Part shown: positions 8,004 through 16,514 of the stretch, piece after piece
Numbering within the stretch: position 1 is the stretch's first letter
How the letters are laid out: each line of letters starts with the position of its first letter
Assembly (NCBI GenBank): GCA_021795255.1
Contig: JAJYPQ010000007.1
Coordinates: 1 to 31,874, forward strand
Length of the DNA stretch: 31,874 nt
From: Pseudomonadota bacterium
Lineage (GTDB): Bacteria > Pseudomonadota > Gammaproteobacteria > Acidiferrobacterales > Acidiferrobacteraceae
Direction: 5' to 3'
The notes under the pieces: generated by a model
Database searches by the model: none
What the model was told of the DNA's origin: nothing
The model's input: the letters and a program-made list of their open reading frames with translations, nothing else
Translations under genes and position numbers: made by a program

Positions 8004-8488
8004 GCCGTTGGCCCTTACCGCTGGAGAAAGGGGTGGCGAGCAGTCAGCCCCTGCGCTTACGTGCGATGCGCTGGGAAGATCTGCCGTTTGTTTTGCAGGT
8101 GGAGCACTTGGCCTATGAGTTTCCGTGGACCGAAGGGATATTCCGTGATTGTTTGCGGGCGGGTTACTGCTGCCGAGTGCTCGAGGATAGGGGGCGCTTT
8201 GCCGGTCATGGGGTGATGGCGGTGGCGGCGGCCGAGTGCCATCTCCTGAACGTCTGCATTCACCCCCACTATCAGCGCCGCGGTTTTGGGCGCCAGCTGT
8301 TGCTCCATCTCCTTGACGTGGCGCGTAAGGGCCATGCCCGGGTCGCGTTATTGGAGGTCCGGCGCTCGAATCGCGCTGCTTACGCGCTTTATATGGAGCT
8401 TGGGTTCAACGAGATCGGCTTACGCAAAAATTATTACCCAGGGCGCCGTGGTCGCGAGGACGCCCTAGTCTTGGCCCGCGATCTCTGA
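8000..8488 (+). CDS. rimI: RimI-like [ribosomal protein bS18]-alanine N-acetyltransferase
   Basis: RimI acetylates the N-terminal alanine of ribosomal protein S18 using acetyl-CoA. The 162-residue protein is a single GNAT domain: LRLRAMRWEDLPFVLQVE at the N-terminus, FPWTEGIFRDCLRAG, the acetyl-CoA pyrophosphate loop HYQRRGFGRQLL, LLEVRRSNRAAYALYMELGF and the C-terminal NYYPGRRGREDALVL, all RimI hallmarks. The ATG at 8000 overlaps the glycosylase stop (ATGA); an upstream in-frame start at 7961 is less likely. It converges on valS with an 11-base gap and no clear terminator. Confidence 0.93.
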   Translation: MSRWPLPLEKGVASSQPLRLRAMRWEDLPFVLQVEHLAYEFPWTEGIFRDCLRAGYCCRVLEDRGRFAGHGVMAVAAAECHLLNVCIHPHYQRRGFGRQLLLHLLDVARKGHARVALLEVRRSNRAAYALYMELGFNEIGLRKNYYPGRRGREDALVLARDL

Positions 8489-8499
8489 TCGTGGTCTGG

Positions 8500-11274
8500 C
8501 TAATCAGCTAGTCGATTTATACGGCTTTTCTGGTCGGCCAATTTCTGTAGCTGGTCCTCGAAGTCCTTGAGGCGTCGGCGCTCCTCCGAGACGACGGCCG
8601 GCGGCGCCCGGTCAATAAAGTCGGCCCGGCCGAGTTTGGCTTGCGCGCGCTCGATTTCCCGTTCCACTTTTTCGATCTCCTTGCCTAGGCGTTGCAGCTC
8701 CGCGGTTTTGTCGATAAGCCCCTTGAGGGGGACTAGGACACGCCACGGACCAACCAAGGCGACCGCTGACTCCGGGGCGCTGACACCTGCCGCGAGGATG
8801 GTGATGTCAGAAACCCGGGCGAGCGCGGTTATGGTGGTTTCATGAGTCTTAAGCAAAGCCGCCGATGTCTCGGCGCCCGCGATCAAGACCGGGATCTTGA
8901 CGCTCGGGCTGATATTCATTTCGCCACGAATCGTTCGAACCGCACTGATCAGACCCATAAGGGCCGTCATGTCGCTGACCGCTTGGTGGTCCACGCGAGC
9001 AAGATCGGCGTGTGGATAGGGCGCGCGCATGATGGTAGAGCCTTGACGCCCACAGAGCGGCGCAATTTTCTGCCACAAGGCCTCGGTGATGAACGGCATG
9101 AGCGGGTGCAAAAGACGCAACGCGGTTTCAAGGACACGCAGTAAGGTGCGCCGTGTCCCGCGGGCACTTAGGGCGTCGGCGTGGGCGAGCACGGTCTTTG
9201 ACCACTCGAGATACCAGCTGCAGTACTCGTCCCAAATGTAGCCGTACAGGGCTTGAGAGGCGAGATCGAAGCGGTAGCTCGCGAATGCTTGTTCGACTGC
9301 CTGCTCGGTTTCTTGGAGCCGTGAAATAATCCAGCGGTCGCCGATGTCGAGCGTACAAGCCCCCTCGTTTCCGCAGTCGTGGTTTTCGGTGTTGAGGAGC
9401 ACGAAGCGCGCGGCATTCCAAAGCTTATTGCAGAAATTACGATAGCCGTCGACGCGCGCTAAATCAAAATTGATATTGCGGCCCTGGGTCGCGAGGCTCG
9501 CAAACGTCATGCGCAAGGCATCTGTGCCGTAGGCCGGTATCCCCTTCGGATATTCCCGTTCCGTGGCGGTACGGATCTCCTTTGCCTTAGAAGGCTGCAT
9601 GAGGCCGCTCGTGCGCTTGGTAATGAGATCCTCAAGACTGATGCCGTCAATCAGATCAAGCGGGTCTATGACGTTCCCGCGTGATTTCGACATCTTCTGA
9701 CCCTTGGCGTCCAACACCAAACCGTGGACGTACACTTCCTTGAAAGGGACGTCGCCTGTGAACTTGAGGCCCATCATGATCATGCGGGCGACCCAGAAGA
9801 AAATGATGTCAAACCCCGTTACTAGGACATTGGTCGGGTAGAAGCGCGAGAATGCTGCGTCTGCTTGCGGCCAGCCGAGCGTGGAAAACGGCCATAACGC
9901 CGATGAGAACCACGTGTCCAACACATCCGGGTCTTGATGGAGGGCGATTTCCGGGCCGAGCCGATGACGCACCCGTGTTTCTTCCTCGTCGCGTCCGACG
10001 TAGATTCGCCCGTCCTTGTCGTACCAAGCGGGAATGCGATGGCCCCACCAAATCTGGCGGGATATGCACCAGTCTTTGATGTTGCGCATCCATTCGAAGT
10101 AGGTTTTATCCCAGTTATCCGGGACAAAACGAATGCGTCCGTCTCTGACCGCTTGCACGGCGGGCTCGGCCAGGGCCTCGGTTCGTACATACCATTGGTC
10201 TGTCAGCCAGGGCTCAATGATTGCGCGGGTGCGCTCGCCGCGCGGCACCTTGAGTTTGTGCGGTTCGGTACGAACGAGCAGCCCTTGGCGCTCGAGATCA
10301 CTGAGGATCCGGCGTCTCGCCTCTTCCCGAGCTAAGCCGTGGTAGGGTGATCCCGGGAGATCGATACGGGCCGTCTGGTCGAGGATATTGGTTAACGGCA
10401 GCTTATGCCGCAGCCCGACTTCGTAATCGTTGAAGTCGTGCGCGGGTGTGATCTTGACGCAGCCCGAACCAAAGCTTGGGTCCACGTAGTCGTCGCCAAT
10501 GATGGGAATGTCGCGTCCCGTGAGCGGAAGCGCTGCCATTTGCCCTATGTATTTCTGGTAGCGGGGGTCGTTGGGATGGACGGCGATAGCTTCATCGCCG
10601 AGAAGGGTTTCGGGACGCGTAGTGGCTACGATCAGTGCGTCCCCGTTACGGATGGGGTAGCGGATATGCCACAGGAATCCGTCCTCTTCTTCGGCTGTGA
10701 CCTCAAGGTCGGAAACCGCCGTTTCTAGCGATGGGTCCCAGTTTACGAGCCGTTTTCCGCGGTAGATCAAGCCCTCGTCATAGAGGCGCACGAAGACCTC
10801 ACGGACCGCCTTGGACAGACCCTCATCGAGCGTGAAGCGTTCGCGGGACCAATCGACCGATGCCCCCATCCGCCGCAGCTGTTCGCTGATACGCCCCCCC
10901 GAACGGGCTTTCCATTCCCACACCGCGGTGAGAAACGGCTCGCGCCCGAGTGCGACTCGGTTCGTCCCCTGCGCCTCCAATTGGCGCTCGACCACCATTT
11001 GGGTAGCAATACCCGCGTGGTCTGTGCCCGGTTGCCATAAAGTGTCGTCACCGCACATGCGATGGTAGCGGGTGAGAGCGTCCATGATCGTGTCTTGGAA
11101 GGCGTGCCCCATATGCAGGCTGCCTGTAACATTAGGTGGGGGGATCATGATGCAGTAGCCGCCCCCCTGGCCGCTCGGCGCAAAGGCCCCCATGGCCTCC
11201 CAGGTCTTGTAGAGGGCCTCCTCAATTATCTGCGGTTCATAGCTTTTGCTAAGCGTCGGTGAATCTTCAGTCAT
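8500..11274 (-). CDS. valS: Valyl-tRNA synthetase
   Basis: ValS charges tRNA-Val and edits mischarged threonine. The 924-residue class I enzyme carries the HIGH-type motif HMGH at residues 54-57 ([13 protein letters not shown]), the connective editing domain, the KMSKS motif near residue 525 ([10 protein letters not shown]), an anticodon-binding domain and a C-terminal coiled-coil arm (about 860-924). I chose the ATG at 11274 ([14 protein letters not shown]) over a TTG at 11325, because the latter would overlap the upstream gene and adds no conserved sequence. No strong ribosome site is visible. It is the last gene of pepA-holC-unknown-valS, a common gammaproteobacterial arrangement. Confidence 0.98.
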   Translation of the reverse strand: MTEDSPTLSKSYEPQIIEEALYKTWEAMGAFAPSGQGGGYCIMIPPPNVTGSLHMGHAFQDTIMDALTRYHRMCGDDTLWQPGTDHAGIATQMVVERQLEAQGTNRVALGREPFLTAVWEWKARSGGRISEQLRRMGASVDWSRERFTLDEGLSKAVREVFVRLYDEGLIYRGKRLVNWDPSLETAVSDLEVTAEEEDGFLWHIRYPIRNGDALIVATTRPETLLGDEAIAVHPNDPRYQKYIGQMAALPLTGRDIPIIGDDYVDPSFGSGCVKITPAHDFNDYEVGLRHKLPLTNILDQTARIDLPGSPYHGLAREEARRRILSDLERQGLLVRTEPHKLKVPRGERTRAIIEPWLTDQWYVRTEALAEPAVQAVRDGRIRFVPDNWDKTYFEWMRNIKDWCISRQIWWGHRIPAWYDKDGRIYVGRDEEETRVRHRLGPEIALHQDPDVLDTWFSSALWPFSTLGWPQADAAFSRFYPTNVLVTGFDIIFFWVARMIMMGLKFTGDVPFKEVYVHGLVLDAKGQKMSKSRGNVIDPLDLIDGISLEDLITKRTSGLMQPSKAKEIRTATEREYPKGIPAYGTDALRMTFASLATQGRNINFDLARVDGYRNFCNKLWNAARFVLLNTENHDCGNEGACTLDIGDRWIISRLQETEQAVEQAFASYRFDLASQALYGYIWDEYCSWYLEWSKTVLAHADALSARGTRRTLLRVLETALRLLHPLMPFITEALWQKIAPLCGRQGSTIMRAPYPHADLARVDHQAVSDMTALMGLISAVRTIRGEMNISPSVKIPVLIAGAETSAALLKTHETTITALARVSDITILAAGVSAPESAVALVGPWRVLVPLKGLIDKTAELQRLGKEIEKVEREIERAQAKLGRADFIDRAPPAVVSEERRRLKDFEDQLQKLADQKSRINRLAD

Positions 11275-11284
11275 GTCGGTTGTG

Positions 11285-11677
11285 TCACAGTGGATTTTGA
11301 TGCGCCTCAGCGAGGACACGCTCAAGCGCCGCGATCATAGCAGGCTCAAGCGGCGGGTTCCCAGTTTCGCTCCAGATGTTCTCAAACCGACGTATCACAG
11401 CGCGGGCCCAAGCGCGCGCGCTGGGCCCCTGGGCCTGCGACTCCTCGAAGCCATCGAGTGGCTGTTCGCGTTCTGGTCGGGCCACCACGGCACTGAGTGT
11501 GGGAATGGAGGCCCCGATCACCCGTGGACTCGTGGCTGCCGGGGTCGGTGCGGCGATGGCCGCTGTCAGGACCGGGATGCCATCGTCACCGAGGCGGCTG
11601 GCGTTTTGAAGATCTGCGACCAAGGCCTTTAAGCCAGCTAGGATCTCGGGCAGGGTCTCGTGTTTTGTACTCATCAT
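11285..11677 (-). CDS. Unknown protein between holC and valS
   Basis: This 130-residue protein is not recognised. Its start (ATGATG at 11677-11672) overlaps the holC stop by four bases, and it ends ten bases before valS, so it is surely translated as part of the operon. The N-terminus ([19 protein letters not shown]) could be an amphipathic helix. The middle is rich in Ala, Pro and Ser and probably flexible. The C-terminus ([35 protein letters not shown]) is predicted helical. There is no signal peptide, membrane segment or cysteine pattern. A role linked to the clamp loader or to ValS is only a guess from position. Confidence 0.75.
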   Translation of the reverse strand: MMSTKHETLPEILAGLKALVADLQNASRLGDDGIPVLTAAIAAPTPAATSPRVIGASIPTLSAVVARPEREQPLDGFEESQAQGPSARAWARAVIRRFENIWSETGNPPLEPAMIAALERVLAEAHQNPL

Positions 11678-12072
11678 GGTAGGGTGTGGGTCGTCGGGTT
11701 CAGGCCCTGTTGGCGGTAATAACGGAACCTGGCGCGCGATTGCTCTTTTTCCGTAGGCGAGTCGCCCACGGCCTCGAGAATACGCCTCGAGCTGGCCACG
11801 GGCGGGGGATCGGCAGCGAGCGGAATCAGGACCTCGCACGTTGCGGGCAATGTGGGTCCTATGAGCACAGGCTCACCTGAGTCGGCGAAGCCGTGCGGCA
11901 CGAAGCTATTGTCGGAAAACGTCCACAATAAGGCGTCAAAGGCCATGAGTCGTTCCTCCGGGACCCACAAAAAAACGGTGTGGCCATGTCGGTAGGCTGT
12001 GTCCGCCAACCGGCAGGCGAGCACGTCGCGTGTGGTTCCCGAAGAACCAAGATAAAAGTCGACACGTGTCAT
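11674..12072 (-). CDS. holC: DNA polymerase III chi subunit
   Basis: HolC (chi) links the clamp-loader psi subunit to single-strand binding protein in the replisome. The 132-residue protein has the family pattern: MTRVDFYLG at the N-terminus, ACRLADTAYRHGHTVFLWV, then WTFSDNSFVPHGF, where chi proteins usually have LWTF-x(4)-F-x-PH. Its ATG lies in a 4-base overlap with the pepA stop, and its stop overlaps the next start. Linkage pepA-holC-valS is a classic gammaproteobacterial order and supports the call. Confidence 0.93.
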   Translation of the reverse strand: MTRVDFYLGSSGTTRDVLACRLADTAYRHGHTVFLWVPEERLMAFDALLWTFSDNSFVPHGFADSGEPVLIGPTLPATCEVLIPLAADPPPVASSRRILEAVGDSPTEKEQSRARFRYYRQQGLNPTTHTLP

Positions 12073-13550
12073 GCGGACTGGGCGCGGCGCCGCAAAAATT
12101 CGACCAGTAACGGAATGGGACGCCCGGTTGCGCCCTTTTCTTTGCCGCCCTTATAGGCAATTCCGGCAATATCCAAATGGGCCCAGGGGTAGTTTTCGGT
12201 AAACCGCGCCAGGAAGCAGGCGGCGGTGATGGTTCCCGCCTCGCGTCCGCCGATATTGGCCATATCGGCGAAATTGGAATCCAGTTGCTTTTGGTACTCC
12301 TCCCATAAAGGCAGCGGCCACATCCGGTCGGCCGCGGTTTGGCCGGCGCTGCTGAGCTCCTGGCTCAGGGCCTCGTTATTGCTCAAAAGCCCGCCGGCCT
12401 GCGCGCCGAGCGCGATCACACAGGCACCGGTTAGGGTGGCGATGTCGATTACCGCAGTCGGCTTGAAGCGCTCAGCATAGGTGAGGGCGTCGCACAGTAT
12501 GAGGCGGCCCTCGGCGTCGGTATTCAGGATCTCGATCGTTTGGCCGGACAGGCTCGTCACGATGTCGCCCGGTTTGATGGCGCTGCCCCCCGGCATATTC
12601 TCCGTGGTCGGAACGAGGCCGACGATATTGAGGGGAAGCTTCAGTTCGGCCGCTGCCTGGATCGTAGCGAGCACGGTGGCCGCCCCGCACATGTCAAACT
12701 TCATCTCATCCATGTTAGCGGGTGGTTTGATTGATATGCCGCCGGAATCGAACGTGACCCCTTTGCCCACGAGGGCGATGGGGGGCGCTGCCCCGTTTCC
12801 GTGATATTCCAGGACCAAGAGTTTGGCGGGTTCGTGGGACCCGCGCGTCACCGCTAGCAGTGCGCCCATCCCGAGGGTCTGCATATCCGATTCTTCAAGT
12901 ACGCTGACCGTAATCCCGGTGCGCGCCCCCAAGGCCTGCGCTTGGTCTGCAAGATAAGACGGGGTGCACATATTGCCGGGAAGGTTCGCTAAGTCTTTCG
13001 CGAACGAGATGGCGCGGGCCAGGGCGTGTCCCGCGGCCAACGCCTGCTTGGCGTCCGCTTCCGACAGTTGCGGTGCTGCGAACGCACAGGCGCGCGGCAT
13101 GAGCCGTTTCGGGGTCCGTGTCTTCAGGCGATCAAAACGGTAGAGGGCGTCTTCGGTGGCGACAATGGCTTGTTCGAGGCCCCAGGCGGGGCTGCGGTCC
13201 TTGATCGCGATCTCCGGCAGAAAAGAGCCGATATTCTTCACATGCAGGTCAGCGGCCACCTGTGTCGCCCGAGCGACCGCTTCTTTAAACTGAGCGGCCT
13301 TGCATTCGCCTTGTAAGCCCATGCCGACGAGAACGACCCTTTGGGTTTGACCGACGGGGCGCAATAAGGGAAGTGTCTGTCCGGGTTTGCCTTCAATGTC
13401 GCCGCGTTGCACAATGGCCGTAATTTCGCCGCCGAGGAGCTGGTCTAGGGCGGCGGCGGCCCGGGAGAGTAGGCCGTTTTCATGGATCCCTACGATGAGG
13501 CAGTCGGTCGCTAACTTTTCAGGGGCTTCTTGGGTGAATGTATATTCCAT
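12069..13550 (-). CDS. pepA: Leucyl aminopeptidase (PepA, M17 family)
   Basis: PepA is a hexameric two-metal aminopeptidase that trims N-terminal residues; in E. coli it also binds DNA in Xer recombination and carAB control. The 493-residue protein has all catalytic residues: Lys263 and Asp268 (VGKGVTFDSGG), Lys275, Asp286 (MKFDMCGA), and Asp345, Glu347 and Arg349 in NTDAEGRL, each exactly seven positions before its E. coli counterpart. The start ATG at 13550 begins a gene divergent from lptF, with 92 bases between them, so promoters for both operons must lie at 13551-13642. Confidence 0.97.
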   Translation of the reverse strand: MEYTFTQEAPEKLATDCLIVGIHENGLLSRAAAALDQLLGGEITAIVQRGDIEGKPGQTLPLLRPVGQTQRVVLVGMGLQGECKAAQFKEAVARATQVAADLHVKNIGSFLPEIAIKDRSPAWGLEQAIVATEDALYRFDRLKTRTPKRLMPRACAFAAPQLSEADAKQALAAGHALARAISFAKDLANLPGNMCTPSYLADQAQALGARTGITVSVLEESDMQTLGMGALLAVTRGSHEPAKLLVLEYHGNGAAPPIALVGKGVTFDSGGISIKPPANMDEMKFDMCGAATVLATIQAAAELKLPLNIVGLVPTTENMPGGSAIKPGDIVTSLSGQTIEILNTDAEGRLILCDALTYAERFKPTAVIDIATLTGACVIALGAQAGGLLSNNEALSQELSSAGQTAADRMWPLPLWEEYQKQLDSNFADMANIGGREAGTITAACFLARFTENYPWAHLDIAGIAYKGGKEKGATGRPIPLLVEFLRRRAQSA

Positions 13551-13642
13551 AGGTTTCCAGAGTCTCTTCCCGGTTCCAAGGCATGTGAGCGCTACGGCGC
13601 GAATCCCGGCATGATAAACCGCTTACGCCGTCAGCAAAAGCC

Positions 13643-14731
13643 GTGATCGTACATAAGGCCTTTTATCGCGAAGCGACCCAGACCACGCTGCTCGTTACAC
13701 TCACGTTTCTGACCCTTTATCTCGTGGTAAGCCTCGTGAAGCTTCTGAGCGAAGCCGCCAGCGGCGAGTTTCCCGTACACGTGGTTTTTAGCCTATTGGG
13801 CCTTGAACTCCTGAAGAATTTGGCCATGATTCTGCCTCTGACGGTCTTTATCGGCCTCCTGCTGACCATGGCCCGGTGGTATCGGGACAGCGAAGTCACG
13901 GTTTTGGCGGCGTGTGGGGTCGGTCTCACTCAGCTTCTGCGGCCGACGTTTGTTTGGATTAGCGTGGTCGCGGCTTTGGTGAGCGCCATCGCCTTTTATC
14001 TCGCGCCCATGGCGGCCTTACTGCTCCATAAGATCAAGCTTGAGAATACCTCGGCCTATGCCGCTGGTATCGTGCCGGGCCGTTTCAATCATACTCGCAA
14101 CGGGCGCGCTATTTTTTATGTCGAACGGGTTGGCAACAACGGCCGCCTGTACGGTATTTTTGTGAGTAGTGCGCAGTTCGGCAAAAGCGGGGTTCTTATC
14201 GCAAAGCGCGGGTACGAATATAAGAACCGTCATACCGGTGCCCATTTCCTGGTGCTGTTAAATGGCCGGCGGTATCAAGGGATCCCAGGCCGCGCGAATT
14301 ATCGTATCCTGCGTTACAGGACCTATGCCTTGCGCATGAAGCGTAGGCCTTTTGCTCCGAACCCAGCCAATCTGACGCGCGACGAGGTGCCAACGCTCAC
14401 CTTGCTGCGCTCGGCCGACCCGCGCGCCATCGCTGAATGGCAATGGCGCTTGGCGCAACCCTTGTCGCTTTTTGTGTTGGCACCCCTGGCCTTGATATTC
14501 GCCTATACGGATTCGCGGAAAGGGGCTTTCGCCCCGCTTTTTACCGCCATTCTGGCTTACTTTAGCTACGCCAATCTCTTGAGTATCGCCCATGCTCTCT
14601 TGGCCCGTGGTCAAGAGCCGATATGGCTTGGTTTGTGGTGGGTTCATGTGATCTTTCTATTGCTGGCAGCAACCCTTTTTAGTCGCCGCGCACGCGGGAA
14701 AACGCTTTTGCCGCGGCTTGCCTTACGCTGA
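13643..14731 (+). CDS. lptF: Lipopolysaccharide export permease LptF
   Basis: LptF and LptG form the membrane part of the LptB2FG ABC transporter that extracts lipopolysaccharide from the inner membrane. The 362-residue protein has the family layout: an N-terminal helix after FYREATQTTLLVTLTFL, two more helices ending near residue 125, a large periplasmic beta domain (about 130-265), then three C-terminal helices. The charged loop WYRDSEVTVLAACG after helix two is the LptB coupling region. The start is a GTG at 13643, since no in-frame ATG fits; the ribosome site is weak. It overlaps lptG by one base (TGATG). Confidence 0.94.
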   Translation: MIVHKAFYREATQTTLLVTLTFLTLYLVVSLVKLLSEAASGEFPVHVVFSLLGLELLKNLAMILPLTVFIGLLLTMARWYRDSEVTVLAACGVGLTQLLRPTFVWISVVAALVSAIAFYLAPMAALLLHKIKLENTSAYAAGIVPGRFNHTRNGRAIFYVERVGNNGRLYGIFVSSAQFGKSGVLIAKRGYEYKNRHTGAHFLVLLNGRRYQGIPGRANYRILRYRTYALRMKRRPFAPNPANLTRDEVPTLTLLRSADPRAIAEWQWRLAQPLSLFVLAPLALIFAYTDSRKGAFAPLFTAILAYFSYANLLSIAHALLARGQEPIWLGLWWVHVIFLLLAATLFSRRARGKTLLPRLALR

Positions 14732-15780
14732 TGCGTCTCATCTACACCTATATCGCCAAGCGGTTGATTCTCAGCACAGCGCTCGTCCTGAGTGTCTTTG
14801 TCGGGCTGTTTTTGTTTTTTGATCTCGTGACCTCCTTGGGTCACGCGCAGCACGGCGGGCTCTATAAGGTTTTTGTGGTCCTTGCCCTGGGCTTGCCCGC
14901 TAAGATATCGATGCTCTTTCCCATGTCGGCCTTAGTGGGGTCTACTTTGGGTCTTTCGTCGCTCGCTATGGACGGAGAATTGACCGCTTTGCGGGCGGCC
15001 GGGGTATCCGTCCGGCGCATTGCCTACGCCGCCCTAAGGGCGGCTCTGGTTCTGGGTTTTTTGACGGCTATTCTCGGCGACTTCGTGGGGCCCAAGGCCG
15101 CGTCCATCGCGCGCCGCGAACAGGCCCAGCAAGCGGGGCTGGGTGCTGTCGAAAACGCTCAGGGCTTGTGGCTGAAGGAGGGCCGGAGCTTTGTGAATAT
15201 CGGGGAAGTATTGCCGGATCTCACTATCCTTCGGGTGACCATTTACGATTTCGATCACGGACGGTTGGCCCGCGAATTCTTTGCGGCAAGCGGCCACTAT
15301 CGCCATGGACGTTGGCAATTACACAGTGTCTCCGAAACTCTTTTTCAGCACCCGCGCTTGATCGTGAAGACAAGTGCGCATGGCTATTGGCAGGGGATCG
15401 CACCGACCTTGCTCTCGGTTTTTGCGGTCAATCCTCATGCCTTGTCGCTGCTGAACTTATTTCGCTACATTCGCCATTTGCATCGTAATCATCAGGCGAC
15501 GGCCCATTATGAACTCGTGTTCTGGTACAAAATCATGGCCCCGTTTACGACCGCGGCCATGGTCTTGCTGGCCGTGCCCTTTGTGTTTCGGCATTCGCGT
15601 CAAGGTGGCCTTGGTTTTAGGCTATTTTTAGCGGTCGTTCTCGGTCTCGTCTTTTATGTGTTCAATCGTGGATTCGGCGATATGACCTTGCTTTACCACT
15701 GGTCTCCCTTGGTCGGGGCGTGTGCCCCGACCGTGGCCTTAACGGGAATCGGTCTCGGGCTTTTGGCGCGCGTCGGTTGA
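14731..15780 (+). CDS. lptG: Lipopolysaccharide export permease LptG
   Basis: LptG is the partner of LptF in the lipopolysaccharide exporter. The 349-residue protein shows three N-terminal helices, the coupling segment SLAMDGELTALRAAGVSVRRIAYA near residues 76-100, a periplasmic beta domain (about 125-265), and three C-terminal helices with AMVLLAVPFVF and LVFYVFNRGFGDM. The ATG overlaps the lptF stop. Its last 42 bases overlap the 3' end of the converging RDD gene, so no terminator separates them. LptB, the ATPase, is not in the window. Confidence 0.95.
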   Translation: MRLIYTYIAKRLILSTALVLSVFVGLFLFFDLVTSLGHAQHGGLYKVFVVLALGLPAKISMLFPMSALVGSTLGLSSLAMDGELTALRAAGVSVRRIAYAALRAALVLGFLTAILGDFVGPKAASIARREQAQQAGLGAVENAQGLWLKEGRSFVNIGEVLPDLTILRVTIYDFDHGRLAREFFAASGHYRHGRWQLHSVSETLFQHPRLIVKTSAHGYWQGIAPTLLSVFAVNPHALSLLNLFRYIRHLHRNHQATAHYELVFWYKIMAPFTTAAMVLLAVPFVFRHSRQGGLGFRLFLAVVLGLVFYVFNRGFGDMTLLYHWSPLVGACAPTVALTGIGLGLLARVG

Positions 15781-16299
15781 TTTAGGTACGAAGAGGATGC
15801 GAGTACCACTGAGCCGGTCATGTAGGGCCTGCGCCTCTGGGTCAAAGAATATCCAGAGGTAGGCGGTGCCGAAGACCACAAACGGGATGAGGGCCAGAAG
15901 GTAGTGGGCGTTTAGGAGCAGCATAAAGCCCACGACTAAAGCCGCAAGCCAGGTGAGCGCAAGCATGTACCGCAGAAGTGCGCGACCTAAGCCCACGCGG
16001 CCTTTTGTTGCGAAGATTTTGAGGCGCCAAGCCTGCATGCCGAAGGTCTGGCCCTTGCGTGTCCAGGCCCAACCGAAGTAGGCGAAGCCGACGAGCGGCA
16101 AGTAGATATGCAAAATCGTTTGTAGGACGCGGCTCCCCGGGTCGTGAAGGACGACCGTGAAGTAGATAGCGAAAGGCGCCGCCGCGAGGATCCATACTGT
16201 AAAGAGCAGGATGGCATCATAGGTGTTGGCGCCCATGCGCCGCAAAAAGGCCCCGCTACGGCCGGGCGCTACGGAACTTGCGATCTCTTGTGTGTTCAA
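15739..16299 (-). CDS. RDD-family inner-membrane protein
   Basis: RDD proteins are small membrane proteins named for conserved Arg-Asp-Asp residues; the function of this branch is unknown, though some relatives move sodium or protons. The 186-residue protein has an N-terminal LRRMGANTYDAILLF segment, four probable membrane helices, the central FGMQAWRLKI motif and the C-terminal ALHDRLSGTRIL motif typical of the family. The start is uncertain: TTG at 16299 gives a normal N-terminus but has no clear ribosome site, while the ATG at 16236 would cut into the first motif. Neighbours lptF-lptG often accompany RDD genes, so a cell-envelope link is plausible. Confidence 0.87.
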   Translation of the reverse strand: MNTQEIASSVAPGRSGAFLRRMGANTYDAILLFTVWILAAAPFAIYFTVVLHDPGSRVLQTILHIYLPLVGFAYFGWAWTRKGQTFGMQAWRLKIFATKGRVGLGRALLRYMLALTWLAALVVGFMLLLNAHYLLALIPFVVFGTAYLWIFFDPEAQALHDRLSGTRILFVPKSTDARQKPETDSR

Positions 16300-16384
16300 A
16301 GTCTGATCAATCCAAAAAAAGTGAAGGGATGGGGCCGCGAAACGAAGTAAGCCCCGTATTTATGCACAGGTTTACTCACCATTT

Positions 16385-16414
16385 TTGTCAATATCTCTGT
16401 CCGGCCCATACTAT
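16385..16414 (+). promoter_or_regulatory. Putative sigma-70 promoter of the ccm operon
   Basis: TTGTCA (16385-16390, 5/6 match) and TACTAT (16409-16414, 4/6 match) are separated by 18 bases. The predicted leader is about 95 nucleotides and contains a small hairpin (GCTCT/AGAGC at 16460-16472). This is the only convincing promoter seen before the nine-gene operon. The region from 16300 to 16514 has no other recognisable feature. Confidence 0.5.
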
Positions 16415-16514
16415 ACGGAGACCGCGGTTTGCGATACCCTGGCGAGCGACCGCTGGGGCGCTCTTTTAGAGCCTTATAGGGCCTACCCGTTTTTCGTTAT
16501 GAGGGGTGTGTAGC

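Noticed and set aside
11275..11325. TTG start extending ValS by 17 residues
   Set aside because: Overlaps the coding end of the upstream gene and adds no conserved sequence.
16460..16472. Small hairpin in the ccm leader as an attenuator or riboswitch
   Set aside because: Only a 5-bp stem with a 3-base loop and no U-run or alternative pairing; too weak to call.
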